From Chara braunii (taxonomy: Eukaryota; Streptophyta; Charophyceae; Charales; Characeae), in NCBI GenBank assembly GCA_003427395.1, contig BFEA01000007.1:6281059-6345058 (forward strand): a stretch of 64,000 nt of DNA. Direction: 5' to 3'. The notes beneath the pieces were generated by a model. It was not told the origin of the DNA. It searched no databases and saw nothing but the letters and a program-made list of their open reading frames with translations. The translations under genes and the position numbers were made by a program. Each line of letters opens with the position of its first letter. Positions within the stretch are counted from its first letter, which is position 1. Positions 53,230 to 63,960 of this stretch are shown here, piece by piece.

Positions 53230-54654
53230 TCTTGGGTTTCTTGCAACCACTGTTCCATTGGATCTCGACTTAGGAACCTGACCCGTCGTTATTCCGGAGA
53301 GAATCCTTTCAATTTGGTCTCATCCAAATCTTCCAACTCATAAGTGTTAATCCCAAGCTACTTGGCGACCCGGTAGGTGCCCTTAAATCGTTTTCCCAAC
53401 TGCTCTGACCAAGTGCTCTCTAGTGCCGAATTTCTTACTAGGACCATTTCCCCCACCTGTAGTAGTTCTTTCTTGATATTCTTCAACTGATCCTATATTG
53501 TTTTATCTTTCATTCTGCTATCCAAGACTCGGTTCACTACTTCTTCTATTGCCTCCTCATTCTGAACAGTTTGTCGACAATTAGCCTCAATCAATTGCTC
53601 CGTGGTCAAGTGTGGTTCGTCGTCCAGCCTATTCCAACTTGTACTAGGGCTTCCATTGGGCAGTCAAATTCCCTCCCATAGCATAACTCGGCTGGAATAC
53701 ATCTTGTGGTTCTCTTTGGAGTCGTGTTTTCTACGAAAACGGCATGCGTGAGATACTTAGGTTAGTTCCCAAGATCGTCTGCTACTAACTTTGCGATTGT
53801 GCTTTTCAGGGTCCCATATCCTCTTTCCACCGACTCATTAGCCTCCGGGTGGTATGACTCAATTAGCTTAATGGGCACCCTGAGTTTTTTGCAAGTGCTC
53901 AGTACTTCCTGATTTACGAACTTCGTCTCATTATCAGCTATAAATCTCCTGATGAACGGGTGCCTTAGGTAGAAGTTCTCAATCGAACCTGCCACTGCCA
54001 TCCCGATTTTTTTTCTTAGAGCTACTGCTTCCACAAACCCACTAAGGTTATCTCAAACGTTAAGTATGTACCGGTATCCTTTCGTAGATACGGGCATGAC
54101 CGTGAGATTGAGGTGAACCAGATATCCTGGTCCTAGCACCCGCATGGGCCTCAAAGGCTCAAAACACGAGCCGTACTCCACTCTTGACAGATTAAACAGG
54201 TTTGGCAATATGTGGCAACCATGTTCCCCATTCCCGACCAGAAGTAGAGTGGCGCTATTTTTTCCAGTGTCCCCTTCGAGGAGCGATGTCCCCCGACCAA
54301 TCCATCGTGCATTGCCTTATTTATGTCCACCTGCCTGGATCGTCTGCACACAACCCTCCTAGGCATTAGGTCTTCGTCCTTCTTGAATAGGTGTCCATTT
54401 CTCAATACATACTTGTCGGTCGCCTCTCTTGCCTTGAGGCTGACTTCCCCAACTTCCTTGTTTCCCACTAGCATTAGACCGATTTCCCTCAAAATCCCAT
54501 CGTACATCCGAATAAGGAAGAATTCCTTCCTATCCTCGCGATCCTCCTTCCCGCTAACATTAGACCGATTTTCCTGTACCTGATTCCCTGTTCCCTGTAC
54601 CTGGTTCCCTGTACCATTGTTTCCTACTAGCATTAGACCGAATTCCTTGTACAT
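53230..54654 (-). pseudogene. Element 3 integrase, first catalytic Asp lost
   Basis: Zinc-binding H-D-G-L-V-G-G-H-R and C-Q-T-C-L-I-C-Q are present in 54654-54151. The catalytic core starts V-H-L-N-L-T-V-M-P where element 2 has V-H-I-D-L; codon AAT (plus strand ATT at 54107-54109) replaces Asp by Asn. The second Asp (A-D-N-E-T-K-F) and Glu (E-S-V-E-R-G-Y) are intact. A TGA interrupts I-L-N-V-D-N. The tail (53760-53230, several stops) reads M-V-L-V-R-N-S-A-L-E-S-T-W and R-F-K-G-T-Y-R-V. The extreme N-terminus has a small internal duplication (L-M-L-V-G-N twice). Inactive. Confidence 0.88.
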
Positions 54655-54823
54655 GGTTCATTAAGTACTGTTGTCGCTTCTGTTCTCAAGACACGACTAT
54701 ATTCATAACCATTTTTCGTCCTCCTTCGATTGTCATCGCCATCAGGCCCCACAATGTTTTCCAACGAATCCTTGTCTTCCGTACGACCCTGCCTTGTGAC
54801 CGACCTTTTCCTAAGTTCTGCAG

Positions 54824-55520
54824 CTATAACGGGAAACCCTTTCCCAATGCTTCACTCAACCACTCCCTCGACGCGCAGGCTTCATCTATCCCCTCGTTAT
54901 CTACCACAAGAGTCCTTCCCTCGTAGTCGAGGAACGCATCGATGGGTTTTGTGTCTTTTTCTCCTTCCAATGCAATGCAAACGTTGCTCAGGCCATCGAC
55001 CCTATTCCTAAGGTCGGCAATGCACTCAATCTTGTAATCGATTTGCCAGATGAATCCCACCCATTTTCCCACTGTAGCGTCTATGAGCTTAATTCTTTAA
55101 CGCGCCCACGACATTCGTTGAATCAATCCTCAGAATGAACTACCTCCCGAAGAGGTAAGCCTGGAAGGTCTTGCGACAGTGTAGGACGGCTAGTACCTCT
55201 TTCTTGAACTGAGAGTAGAGACGTTTTGCCGAGTTCAACGTCCTACTCTCGAATCTGATTGGCCTTTCTCTCCCATCTTCACCTCTCTGTATCAGAACTC
55301 CTCCCACAACTAATGGTCCCCCATCGGTCTCAAGCACAAAAGGACGCCCTATCTCATCGTTAAAACAGGGAGCGGCAAGGGTGACATTTTCGGTCGTCAA
55401 TATGTCTTTGAGGGCCTGGACGGCGGTCTCTCGCTCCTCCGTCCAGTCCAAAGTGCCTTCTTCGTGAATCATGGCCCGAATGGGTTTCGCTATCTTAGCA
55501 AAGCCTTTGATGAAAATTCT
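54824..55520 (-). pseudogene. Element 3 RNase H and connector
   Basis: Frame 55472-55140 has W-T-E-E-R-E-T-A-V, the first catalytic Asp in L-E-T-D-G-G-P-L, R-P-I-R-F-E-S-R-T-L-N, then S-A-K-R-L-Y-S-Q-F-K-K-E, where the usual Glu (A-E-R) reads Lys. After a break, 55072-54824 holds W-Q-I-D-Y-K-I-E and the last Asp in R-V-D-G-L-S. Mutation of the Glu plus a frame break suggest loss of function. Confidence 0.8.
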
Positions 55521-57547
55521 TCAAAATCCTACAACCCCTAGGAAGACCCTCGCTTCTGCCGTGGTACGTAGGGGTGTTGGCCATTGAGAGATTTTGTCGG
55601 TCTTGGTTAGATCGGGTTTCCTTCTATATGATTCGCAGTGAAAGTCTAGCATGGTTACTTTCAGAACTGTTAGGATACTCTTGTGACCACTGGTGGTGAT
55701 GTTATACTCTAGGAACATGTGGAGAAGTTCCTTGATCTCCTGTAAGTGGTTTCACACAAACTTTCGTATTCCGGGCTGAACTTCCCTCTCGTCTCTCTCT
55801 CAAGCGCCCTTGATCGGATTATCATCAATATAAGGCTCACATTTTTTTGAAAACATGTCCCCAACAACCGCAAACATTCTCCTTTGTGCTTCCACCACCT
55901 CATTGGTGAGGCCCATAGGGGTTACTTGCATTTGCAGCTGGCCTACCGGGGTATGCATGGTCGTGTAGGGTCTATCCCGGACGTCCAAAGGGAGCTGATC
56001 GTATCCGGAATAGAGGTCTACTAGTGAGTAAATACTTTGTCCGGCGTGGGATTCTGCCAACAAGTCCGCTTGAGGCAGCGACCCCGCGTCCCGGATGGTG
56101 ACAACATTTAACTTCTGCAGATCTTGGATCCACCTAAGCGTCTTGTTAGGCTTCCGTAACACAAACCACCTGTTTGTGTATGGTGACGAGGTGGTTTTTG
56201 CCACAAAAGAACACATCTTTGCTCTAAGCAATTCTGTCACTTCTCCTGCTATTCTGAAATCGTAGGCCGGTCCCTTATCATTCCAACATTCGTGCTCGAC
56301 TGTGTGAATCATGACGGGAGGTATCAACTTTGCGTCCAAACGCCTCTTCTGATGGTCATTGAAGGCAAATGCCTAGTGAAATTCTTGACACGTTTCTTTC
56401 ATCAAGCGCACAAAAGTGGTCAACGACCTCCTGAAATTTCAGAATGAAAGATCCTGAAGTCTATTAGGAGAAGTCTTAAATCACTGGAATGACCTGAAGA
56501 CACTTCATGCCATTCCAGGAGTTACAGGTGGTTTGGGGGTCATATTTTTTATTTTTTTTTTATTTTTTTTTTGCCTGTTTTTGTTTTGATTCAACGTTAT
56601 TATGGGTCACTTCAAGTCATTTCAGGAGTTTCAGGTGGGGAGGCCTGAAACCTCTGGAAAGACCTGAAGTGGTCGAAGCTTCTGAAAGCGGTTTCAGGTC
56701 CCCCCATCCAAATGGTAGGATTGATGCATCTCAAACCGCTTTCAAATTTTCAGCAACTTCATATTATTTCAAAAGTTTCAGATGGGGAGACATGAAACCT
56801 CTGACATGATCTGAAGTGGCTGAAGCTTCTGAAAGTGGTTTCAGGTACCCCCATCCAAATGGTTGGATGGGGGAATCTGAAACCGCTTTCAGATTTTCAG
56901 CCACTTCATATTATTTCAGGAGTTTCAGATGGAGAGACCTGAAACCTCTGAAATGGTATGAAGTGGCTGAAACTTCTCAAAGAGGTTTCAGGTCCCCCCA
57001 TCTAAATGGTTGGATGGGAGCCTCTGAAACCGTTTTCAGGTTTTCAGCCACTTCAGATCATTTCAGGAATTTCAGGTGGGAAGACCTGAAACCTCCGAAA
57101 TGATATGAAGTGGCCGAAGCTTCTGAAAGCGGTTTCAGGTCCCCCCATCCAAATGCTTGGATGGGGGGGCCAGAAACCGCTTTCAAAACTTCAGCCACTT
57201 CAAGTCATTACAAGAGTTTCAGTTGCGAATCTGAAACCTCTGAAATGACCTAAAGTGGTTGAAGTTTTTGAAAGTAGTTTCAGGTTTTCCCATCCAAGTA
57301 CCTCACACCCGTCTGAAGCAGCCAAAAATATCCTGAAAATAGAGACATCTGTTAACCTTCTCTCTAAGCGCACTTCCTGCTTTGTCAGGAATCCCTGTAC
57401 TCCTATCTTCATGGTCTCTGCTACTTCATTCGGTATTCGATGCCCTTCTGTTGCCCTTCTGTCTCTAATCACTCGGAGAATTTCTTCCTCTCTCTCCATG
57501 GTTTCTTCCTTTGCTATCTCTAGCAGAAGCAAGACAGGCTTAGCCAT
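55521..57547 (-). pseudogene. Element 3 reverse transcriptase, split by insertion
   Basis: The N-terminal part (57547-57374) has E-E-I-L-R-V-I-R-D-R-R and L-T-K-Q-E-V-R-L. It is interrupted at codon boundary E-R-R by the 954-bp insert. On the other side, after V-R-L-M-K-E-T and one stop, 56339-55800 gives Y-T-N-R-W-F-V-L, L-R-W-I-Q-D-L-Q, T-I-R-D-A-G-S, D-L-Y-S-G-Y-D-Q-L, P-M-G-L-T-N and catalytic Y-I-D-D-N-P-I-K-G. The thumb continues at 55718-55521 (Q-W-P-T-P-L-R-T, F-L-G-V-V-G-F) after a frame change. The catalytic pair is intact but the gene cannot be read through. Confidence 0.9.
56412..57365. mobile_element. Inverted-repeat DNA transposon, copy A (954 bp)
   Basis: Flanked by the 8-base duplication AAGCGCAC at 56404-56411 and 57366-57373, which splits the RT of element 3. 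Ends: AAAAGTGGTCAACGACCT on the left and CTGTTAACCTTCTCTCT on the right, partly inverted through GGT[TC]AAC. The interior is a series of palindromic units of about 150 bases in which a TGAAGTGGCTGAAGCTTCTG arm followed by GGTTTCAGGTCCCCCCATCC is answered by its reverse complement. No ORF for a transposase. The 8-base duplication suggests a hAT-like mobiliser (inference). Confidence 0.85.
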
Positions 57548-57925
57548 CTTTCCTACTGGCTTGTACTTGCGAACGCTCCCTTCCGAGATGTTTCACCTAA
57601 AAAATGAACAGTTGGGACCGTCTGTGGTACTTCGGCAATTCGAGGCTAGATGCTGATCAATTTCCTATTCATGCAGTACTTTTCAGGCTTTTTTCTCAAA
57701 CATGGCGAGCGCAACCGGATTCACACCAACCTTAGGATACTTGATAGCTTTGACGAGATGCACTTAGTCAGGGACTTCAAGTGTTATCCCCGACTCCTCA
57801 TCTCGAGCCTCCTTTGGTCTAGGCAAACTAGCCCCCAATTCGACCTCTGTTTCTTTTTCTATTACCATAACACCCAAAGCATCGTCCTCCTGTCTCCGCT
57901 CCTTTTGCGGTAATCCCATCTTAAC

Positions 57926-58513
57926 TCAATCTTTCTTGCTGAATGCTATCTCGATCATGATCTCTACCGTTTCTCTCATCCCTCTCATTCTTGCGAAGAC
58001 CCCCTTTCTGGCGCTTTCCTCGAATGATGGCGACCACGTTGCTAATTTCCCCTTTAGTGTGTCACCTCCTGTCCTGATGAGACGAAGCAACTCACCACGT
58101 CTCGTTACCGAATCTTCTACATCATGCAGGTGTATCCCTATCATTTCTACATTCACACGTCGAGGTCTTCCAAGGATTATGTTATAGTCCATCTCGTTCA
58201 TGACGGTCATCCGCAGGAACGACCAAATGGATTCCCTTACGCTCGCCTTTACTTCGCACTTAGTAACATAACCGGAGAACGGGATCTCCCCGCCTACCCC
58301 GCGGATGCTTCCGGTTGTTTCTTTGTTCACTGCGCATCCCGTAATTTTCGCAAAGCCTTTCTTAATGAGCGTGATTTCAGCCCCTCGGTCCACCAACGAG
58401 TCTGTGCGATGGCTTCCGATTTGCACCTTCAACTTCCCTACATGTAGCGCATGGAAACTAAGCTTTGTTCTGGGTGATGCCCTCATAACTTCGCCACCTT
58501 CGCAATCTGGCAA
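57926..58513 (-). pseudogene. Element 3 protease, D-R-G active site
   Basis: Open frame of 195 codons. L-K-V-Q-I-G-S then S-L-V-D-R-G-A-E-I-T-L-I: the active-site triplet is D-R-G (codons at 58382-58390) instead of D-S/T-G. D-Y-N-I-I-L-G-R-P is the conserved later strand. The fold looks complete and there is no stop, but Arg in the catalytic loop makes activity doubtful. The C-terminal extension is Arg/Glu-rich and leads to the RT polyprotein. Confidence 0.85.
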
Positions 58514-58515
58514 AC

Positions 58516-58974
58516 TTAAACGGATGTCGGCGAAAGCCTTTCCGGGTCTTCCAGGCCCTCGAGAACCCTTTGGAGGTTGGCGACTTCTCGCGGTGCCTCC
58601 TTCTCCTTCTCTTCTTCCTGATGCTCCAGACCTTCCTCTATTTCTACTCTTCGCCTGATCAGCAAGTGTTTGAGGCCTTTCAGGAGCCTATGACTTGTTT
58701 GCAGCATGGCCTGGAATGAGACCGACACCATGGTCCCTAGCAGCTTGCTAAGGGTGTCGTCGATCTCAGGCATAGTTAGAATAGGGATCTGGTATCGAAA
58801 TTTCTTTTTGGTCGAAGTTGCTTTGTCTATTGGGGTATCCTCTCTAGGTTTCCCGTAAACCTTGTCTTGCTCTTGCACCTCAACTTCTTGTGGCGCCCCC
58901 GGACCATCCCCCACGTCTTCCACAGACGCATCTTGTACGACCTTCCTTTCCATCGCTCGCTGCCTTATGGTCAC
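58516..58974 (-). pseudogene. Element 3 linker between gag and protease
   Basis: Residues Y-Q-I-P-I-L-T-M-P-E-I-D-D-T-L-S-K-L-L-G open a helical block that aligns with the pre-protease block of element 2. It is followed by an Arg/Glu-rich helix and a short linker to the protease. The same block precedes retropepsin in this element type, probably as a gag C-terminal or spacer domain. Role unknown. The frame ends in a stop three bases before the protease frame. Confidence 0.6.
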
Positions 58975-59136
58975 GTTTACTCTATCTCGCCCATCGCTAT
59001 CTAGAATAAAGTTAGCCTCCGGCCCACGTGCTCGCGCCTATTCCCAAGCGATTTTTGCTACCGGCTCATCCTCTACCGTGGCGACGTCTAGATTGTTGAG
59101 TGCGATTACGGATCTTCGCATTCCTCCTGGGGAGTT

Positions 59137-60413
59137 TCAATTCACTTTCTCTCCTCGGGGGCCTACGATCTCCCCTCGTAGTGTCCTAAAGCACCTCTTT
59201 TGCATGATGTTATGGTTGAGTCTCACACATGCTCGCGCAAAATGCCCAAGCATCGTGCAATATTGGCACTGTTCATTGGGCGATTCTCTCCTATTGAACC
59301 CTCGGTTAGCTATTCCAGTTGGAACCACAGCTTCCTGCAGGGGGAGGGGGGGTCGGGTCACCTAGGCTTACGTCGCCTAGGTTTGCATTACCATTAATGC
59401 ATTTTTCACTCTTTCGATTTTGCCATCTACTTCATGGACGCGCTCGTGCATACTTTCTATCTTTCTTTTTACCTTATCTCTTGGTTTGCTAGTTCGGTCT
59501 ATGACCTCTCCCTCCTTCAGTAGGACCAAAGAGTCGCTTACGACCATTTTTTCGGCAATGTCCGTGATAGTACGGAAATCGATGTCCTTTGTATTCATAA
59601 ACTTTGTGGTATACTGGTAGGCTGATAGGATCTTATCTTTATCAAACTCGGTGAACTGTCTAAGGAAATATTTGCTCACTATACAGTCGGTCACCCACGG
59701 GATTCGCAATGCCACGAGGTTGAATTTTCTCAAGAAATCGTTATATGTTGCAAAATTCGTCCTCTGCACCGCAACTAGCTATGTTTCCGTAGTCATTTTC
59801 TCAGCCGCCAGATACTTTCTCATCATTACATCTTGGACTTCCTTCCAGGATTCGCTAGCTATTATGTCTCTGTTTAGGTTCAGTGATACATACTGCCCTA
59901 GGTGGGTCATTTTCTCTTCCTCACTCCACATCAGTAGTGCTGCCAAGTTCTCGTAATTTATCAGGAATTTCGTAATATTCGGTTCATCGAACGTTCGTTT
60001 CTTCTTGGCGTCAGCTAGGTACCCCTTATTTTTATTTAGCTCATGCATGAGGGACAACATCATTTTTCTAAGCCCTCCTTCGGATCCTCCTGTCTCACCG
60101 GCGCCGCCGAATCCTTGTCCTTCCTTACCAGCTTCCAATCCATTTTCGGCCTTCGCCGTTCCTAAACGGTCAAACCGTCCCAACACCCTTTCTCTTAAGC
60201 TCCAAAACCCTTCACATCCTCTTGAAATCATGGGTGCGTCCGATGGTCGGTTTCCCCGCTATCTATAGCAGGTGGATAAGTGGTATTCTCCTCCTCGCTT
60301 CCCGGAGATCCTGTTCTCTCTTTTCTTTTCTTAGTCGACGTCTCTCTGCGTTGTCCCATGCGGTGGTCCCGCACCCTGCTGAGAGCGTTGAACCTCACGG
60401 TCGTGTCATGCAA
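59137..60413 (-). pseudogene. gag: Element 3 gag, frameshifted
   Basis: A Lys/Arg/Glu-rich start (R-R-E-T-S-T-K-K-R-K-E-R) at 60413-60228 ends in a TGA that overlaps an ATG at 60231 (ATGA). The next frame (60231-59779) is Gly-rich then helical (M-M-L-S-L-M-H-E-L-N-K-N-K, Y-E-N-L-A-A-L-L, H-L-G-Q-Y-V-S-L-N) and continues at 59769-59377 (F-A-T-Y-N-D-F-L-R-K-F, Y-F-L-R-Q-F). A zinc knuckle C-Q-Y-C-T-M-L-G-H-F-A-R-A-C lies at about 59231-59272. The region is broken by stops near 59775 and 59375. Confidence 0.85.
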
Positions 60414-61883
60414 AAATTTCTTAAGTTTGTAAGGAACCAGGCATCACTCCGATCGTGCGCGCCGGCGATAGCTCTCACGACACCCCACAATAGGTCGGGG
60501 TGCCGCGAGGTACAACTTACCTCTACCCAAGGGGTTGTCACCACCCTTAGGTAGGTGTATCCCTGTTGAGCTACCGACCCACATGAGAAGACTATTAAAT
60601 GCCTTTGTAGAGGTAGGTCGACCGAGGGCGTTTGCTCGATCGTTGTAGCATAGAAATGGGGTATGCGTGGTAAGACGCCTAAGACTGACCCGTAGTCAAG
60701 TCATGTTCATGATGTGTTTTCCCTATCCTAGACTTCTAGATATTCCGGTCGACCTTTTTTAGAAGGCTGTCTATTTTCACTTCTAAACCTAAAAGTTTAT
60801 TATTCCCCTGACAAAATGATCGAAGCATCAATCAAACCTTCTTAATATCTAGGGCATTCTATCTTACTTAACAAACTATAACTTAACTAATATCAGACAG
60901 TATAAATGTTACATATGATAATAATGAGTATGGGGGTATAACCGCCGATAACCCTTCCCACTTTCACAAGTGTGGTGCGTCCGAGACTGAGACTCTTCAT
61001 GATACCAAACCCAATTCAATCCAAAACCACGCACAAAACAGACCTGCACAAAGTAATGCAAAGACAGTTCACATGCCATGCACTAAAGGCGTCAACCAGC
61101 AATCCACACCATTGACCTTGTCCCTCACTTCCCAAACCATGTACGACAACTCTAACTTTCCTGAGACGTAAGCCCAACCTCCTCACATTTCTTCAAAGGA
61201 CCCTTGAGAGTGACTGAGACCATTCAGGCAATGACCACATATGACAGTTTTACTGACCACAACGTTTGACTTTTTAGACGTGGGTATCAAGTCAAGGTGG
61301 AAAAGTTGAATCGGTAACAACCTACCTGTTATCGAGAGATAACAGAAAGTTGGGTCCGTTATAAAACCGCTCCCTCAATTACAGTAATTTAAACAGAGAC
61401 CTGCACACACACAGGTCAACAAAGATTCAACATTCCCGATTGTTTCCCCACATATCCATATCTAAGGGTCAAAACCCTAGATCTGGTCTATGAACTTTGG
61501 GATAGTCATCCTAAGATCTAACTACCAATCCTACTTTTTCAAACCCCTATGTGTCGTCTGTCTCTCTTGCCTTTCTTTCGAGGAGTTTCATGCCTGTGTC
61601 CTAAGTCGCCTCCAGGAAAGTTGTATCTTTTTTTCTTCTATGTCACTCATCCTTCTCTCTTGGGAATAAGCATATCTCTTGGTGCTTACGTAGTTGAGTC
61701 TGCCTCAGTTGACGTTGTAGCTTTCCTTTTTCAAAGTCATGGACGAACATGGACTACGTGGTGATTCTATTTATTCCTATCATTTTTTTCTCGAGGTCCT
61801 AACTCCTTTCTTTGTTTTCTTCCTAGGTATGTCAAGTCTCGGTCTAACAGAAGCGTTGTCCCTTCCTTTTCTCTTCTATTTGT
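60414..61883. other. No gene recognised (leader or 5' LTR of element 3)
   Basis: Upstream of element 3 gag on the minus strand. TGGTATCATGA at about 61000 (minus) partly matches the tRNA-iMet primer site (TGGTATCAGAGC), but no LTR end precedes it. No ORF or tRNA. Confidence 0.4.
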
Positions 61884-61891
61884 CCTGTAGT

Positions 61892-62552
61892 TACAAGTGG
61901 TTAACGACCTACTGAAATTCCAGAATGGAAGATTCTGAAGTTTGTTAGCAGAGGTATGAAATCACTAAAATGGTCTGAAGACACTTCAGATCATTTCAGG
62001 AGTTCCAAGTGGTTTGAAGGTCAAAGTTCATGGGTTTTGTTTGTTTTTCTTTGCCTATTTTTGTTTTGGTTCAACATTGTTATGTGCCACTTCAGGTCAT
62101 TTCAGGAGTTTCGGGTGGGGAAACATGAACCCTCTGAAATGACCTGAAGTGGCTGAAGCTTCTGAAAACGGTTTCAGGTCCCTCCATCCGAATGCTTGGG
62201 TAGGGAGACATGAAACCGCTTTCAGAATCTTCAGCTACTTCATGTTATTTCAGGCGTTTGAGGTGGGGGGACTTGGAACCTCTGAAATGACCTGCAGTGG
62301 TCGAACTTTCTGAAAGCGGTTGCAGGTCCCCCTGTCCAAATGCTTGGATGGGGGAACTTGAAACCGATTTCAGAAGTTTCGGCCACTTCAAGTCATCTCA
62401 AAGGTTTCAGGTGGGGACGTGAAACCTATGAAATGACCTGAAGTGGCTAAAGCTTCTAAAGGCAGTTTTAGGTCCCCCGATCCAAGTACCCAACACCCGT
62501 ACGAAGTAGTTGAAAATAACTTGAAAATATAGGCATTTGTTAACCTTCTCTC
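61892..62552. mobile_element. Inverted-repeat DNA transposon, copy B (661 bp)
   Basis: Same family as copy A. Flanked by CCTGTAGT at 61884-61891 and 62553-62560. Starts TACAAGTGGTTAACGACCTA and ends CATTTGTTAACCTTCTCTC. Fewer internal palindromic units than copy A. Non-coding. Confidence 0.85.
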
Positions 62553-62579
62553 CCTGTAGTGGATCGATTCAAACATAAA

Positions 62580-63960
62580 CCTTCCACTACCTGATCAATT
62601 CCAAGCAACCTATTAGTCAAGTAGATAGTCGAATAATACGCACAAGAATATTCGACCATATTTCCAATTTCATTCAATACACTTGCAAACAGTTAGTAAG
62701 CGACAATACACGAGATCCGTTTCTCATAAGTAGTTGGATAACTCGCACATGAGTATCCGTCTTGAAATAAATAGTCGAGGCTCTTACCGGGGCACCCCAC
62801 TACTTGCTTTAGTCATCATTCAGAAGGATTAGATTTTACCTCCCAGAGGTTAGTAATGATTCGAGTGAATAATAGGCGACCCGCACAAGAGCCCCCTACC
62901 ATCACGTGACCAAAGACACGGTCCATTTCATGACTGCAATAGGATGATCCTCACAAGGGCATCCTATTGTCCTCCCGAGGCCAACCGATCTGAGACCTGG
63001 TTAGTTTGGACAGAAAACGAGTGTTTAGGATATTCCTACAAGAGTATCCCACCTTGAAAGTTACTACAGAATCAAGCAAGTAATAGGTTGTCCCTAACAA
63101 GGACCCCCCTACTACTTTCTTGGGTGATGAGTAGTCCACTTCTGAAACAAGTAATAGGATGATTCTTATTGAAGCCTTCTTACTACCTTCTCGGTGATCA
63201 GACTGCTTGGGAGTAAGTAAGTCGGTAGAGTACGAGTAGCAATGTGATTTCCTATTTCTTGTAGATCGTTAGTCAGTCTTAGACTCAAGCGTGTGAATAG
63301 GATGACCCTCACATGAGCCCCCTACTACACATCGAGTGATTGCAAAGAATGAACCTTTCCGAGTCGTTAACGGGAAGTTAGTACCTAAATCCCCCTTCGT
63401 TTTGGTTTCGCATTGGATGAACAGTTTGTTAGTAACTAATCAAATCATTAGTCATATTTGGGCAAATACCAGGGTTACTCATACATGAGTATCCTATTAT
63501 TGCCCAATCTCCCGCACTCTACATGTTCTCTGAGTTAGTTAGGTACGTATCAAACAAGAACTAGGAAAACTCACATATGAGCCTCCTATTACTTATCTGA
63601 TTCATAGGAGATCGGTAAAGCAACCTTTTATCGAGTTATTTCGGCCAAGCGGCATAATGACTCTCACAGGAGTCTTCGCCCCTCTTGTCGTATGCTTTTG
63701 CTCCATCATCACTAACCTGTTCGTCCATGTAGCGGCGAAATAGATCACATATAACCATTTCCACACCTTCCACCTTCAAGCAGATCCCTAGTTAATCAAG
63801 GTGGTGAGGTAGCACACACAGGAGTACCGCCACCTTCTGATTTCGTCTCAGTCCCATAAGGCAAGTATTTAACCCATACATGGGTTTTCTACCACCTTCG
63901 AAGACTGATCCGGTAGGTTAACAGGGCGACCCTCACAAGAGCCTCCCTTTATCGTTTTTA
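62580..63960. repeat. Degenerate array with a hairpin in every unit
   Basis: About 15 loosely spaced units (70-160 bases apart) each contain an imperfect palindrome of the form AATAGGATGACTCTCACAAG followed by AGCCTCCTATT. Clear copies are at 62937-62970, 63081-63116, 63295-63329, 63463-63502 and 63560-63596, with weaker ones up to 63952. Left and right arms vary together in several copies, for example ATAGGATGAT...GGCATCCTAT. No ORF. Continues to the window end. Confidence 0.8.

Larger units (their letters stand above)
53123..60413 (-). mobile_element. Element 3: decayed Ty3/gypsy element, interrupted
   Basis: On the minus strand the order is gag (60413-59137), pre-protease region (58974-58516), protease (58513-57926), RT (57547-55521), RNase H (55520-54824) and integrase (54654-53230). 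RT and the region before it are of the same type as element 2. The RT is split by a 954-bp inverted-repeat insertion with an 8-base target duplication. LTRs were not delimited. All genes are broken. Confidence 0.9.

Noticed and set aside
62580-63960. CRISPR array
   Set aside because: Short conserved cores with variable spacers, but cores are degenerate, spacing is irregular (70-160 bases), and the genome is eukaryotic.
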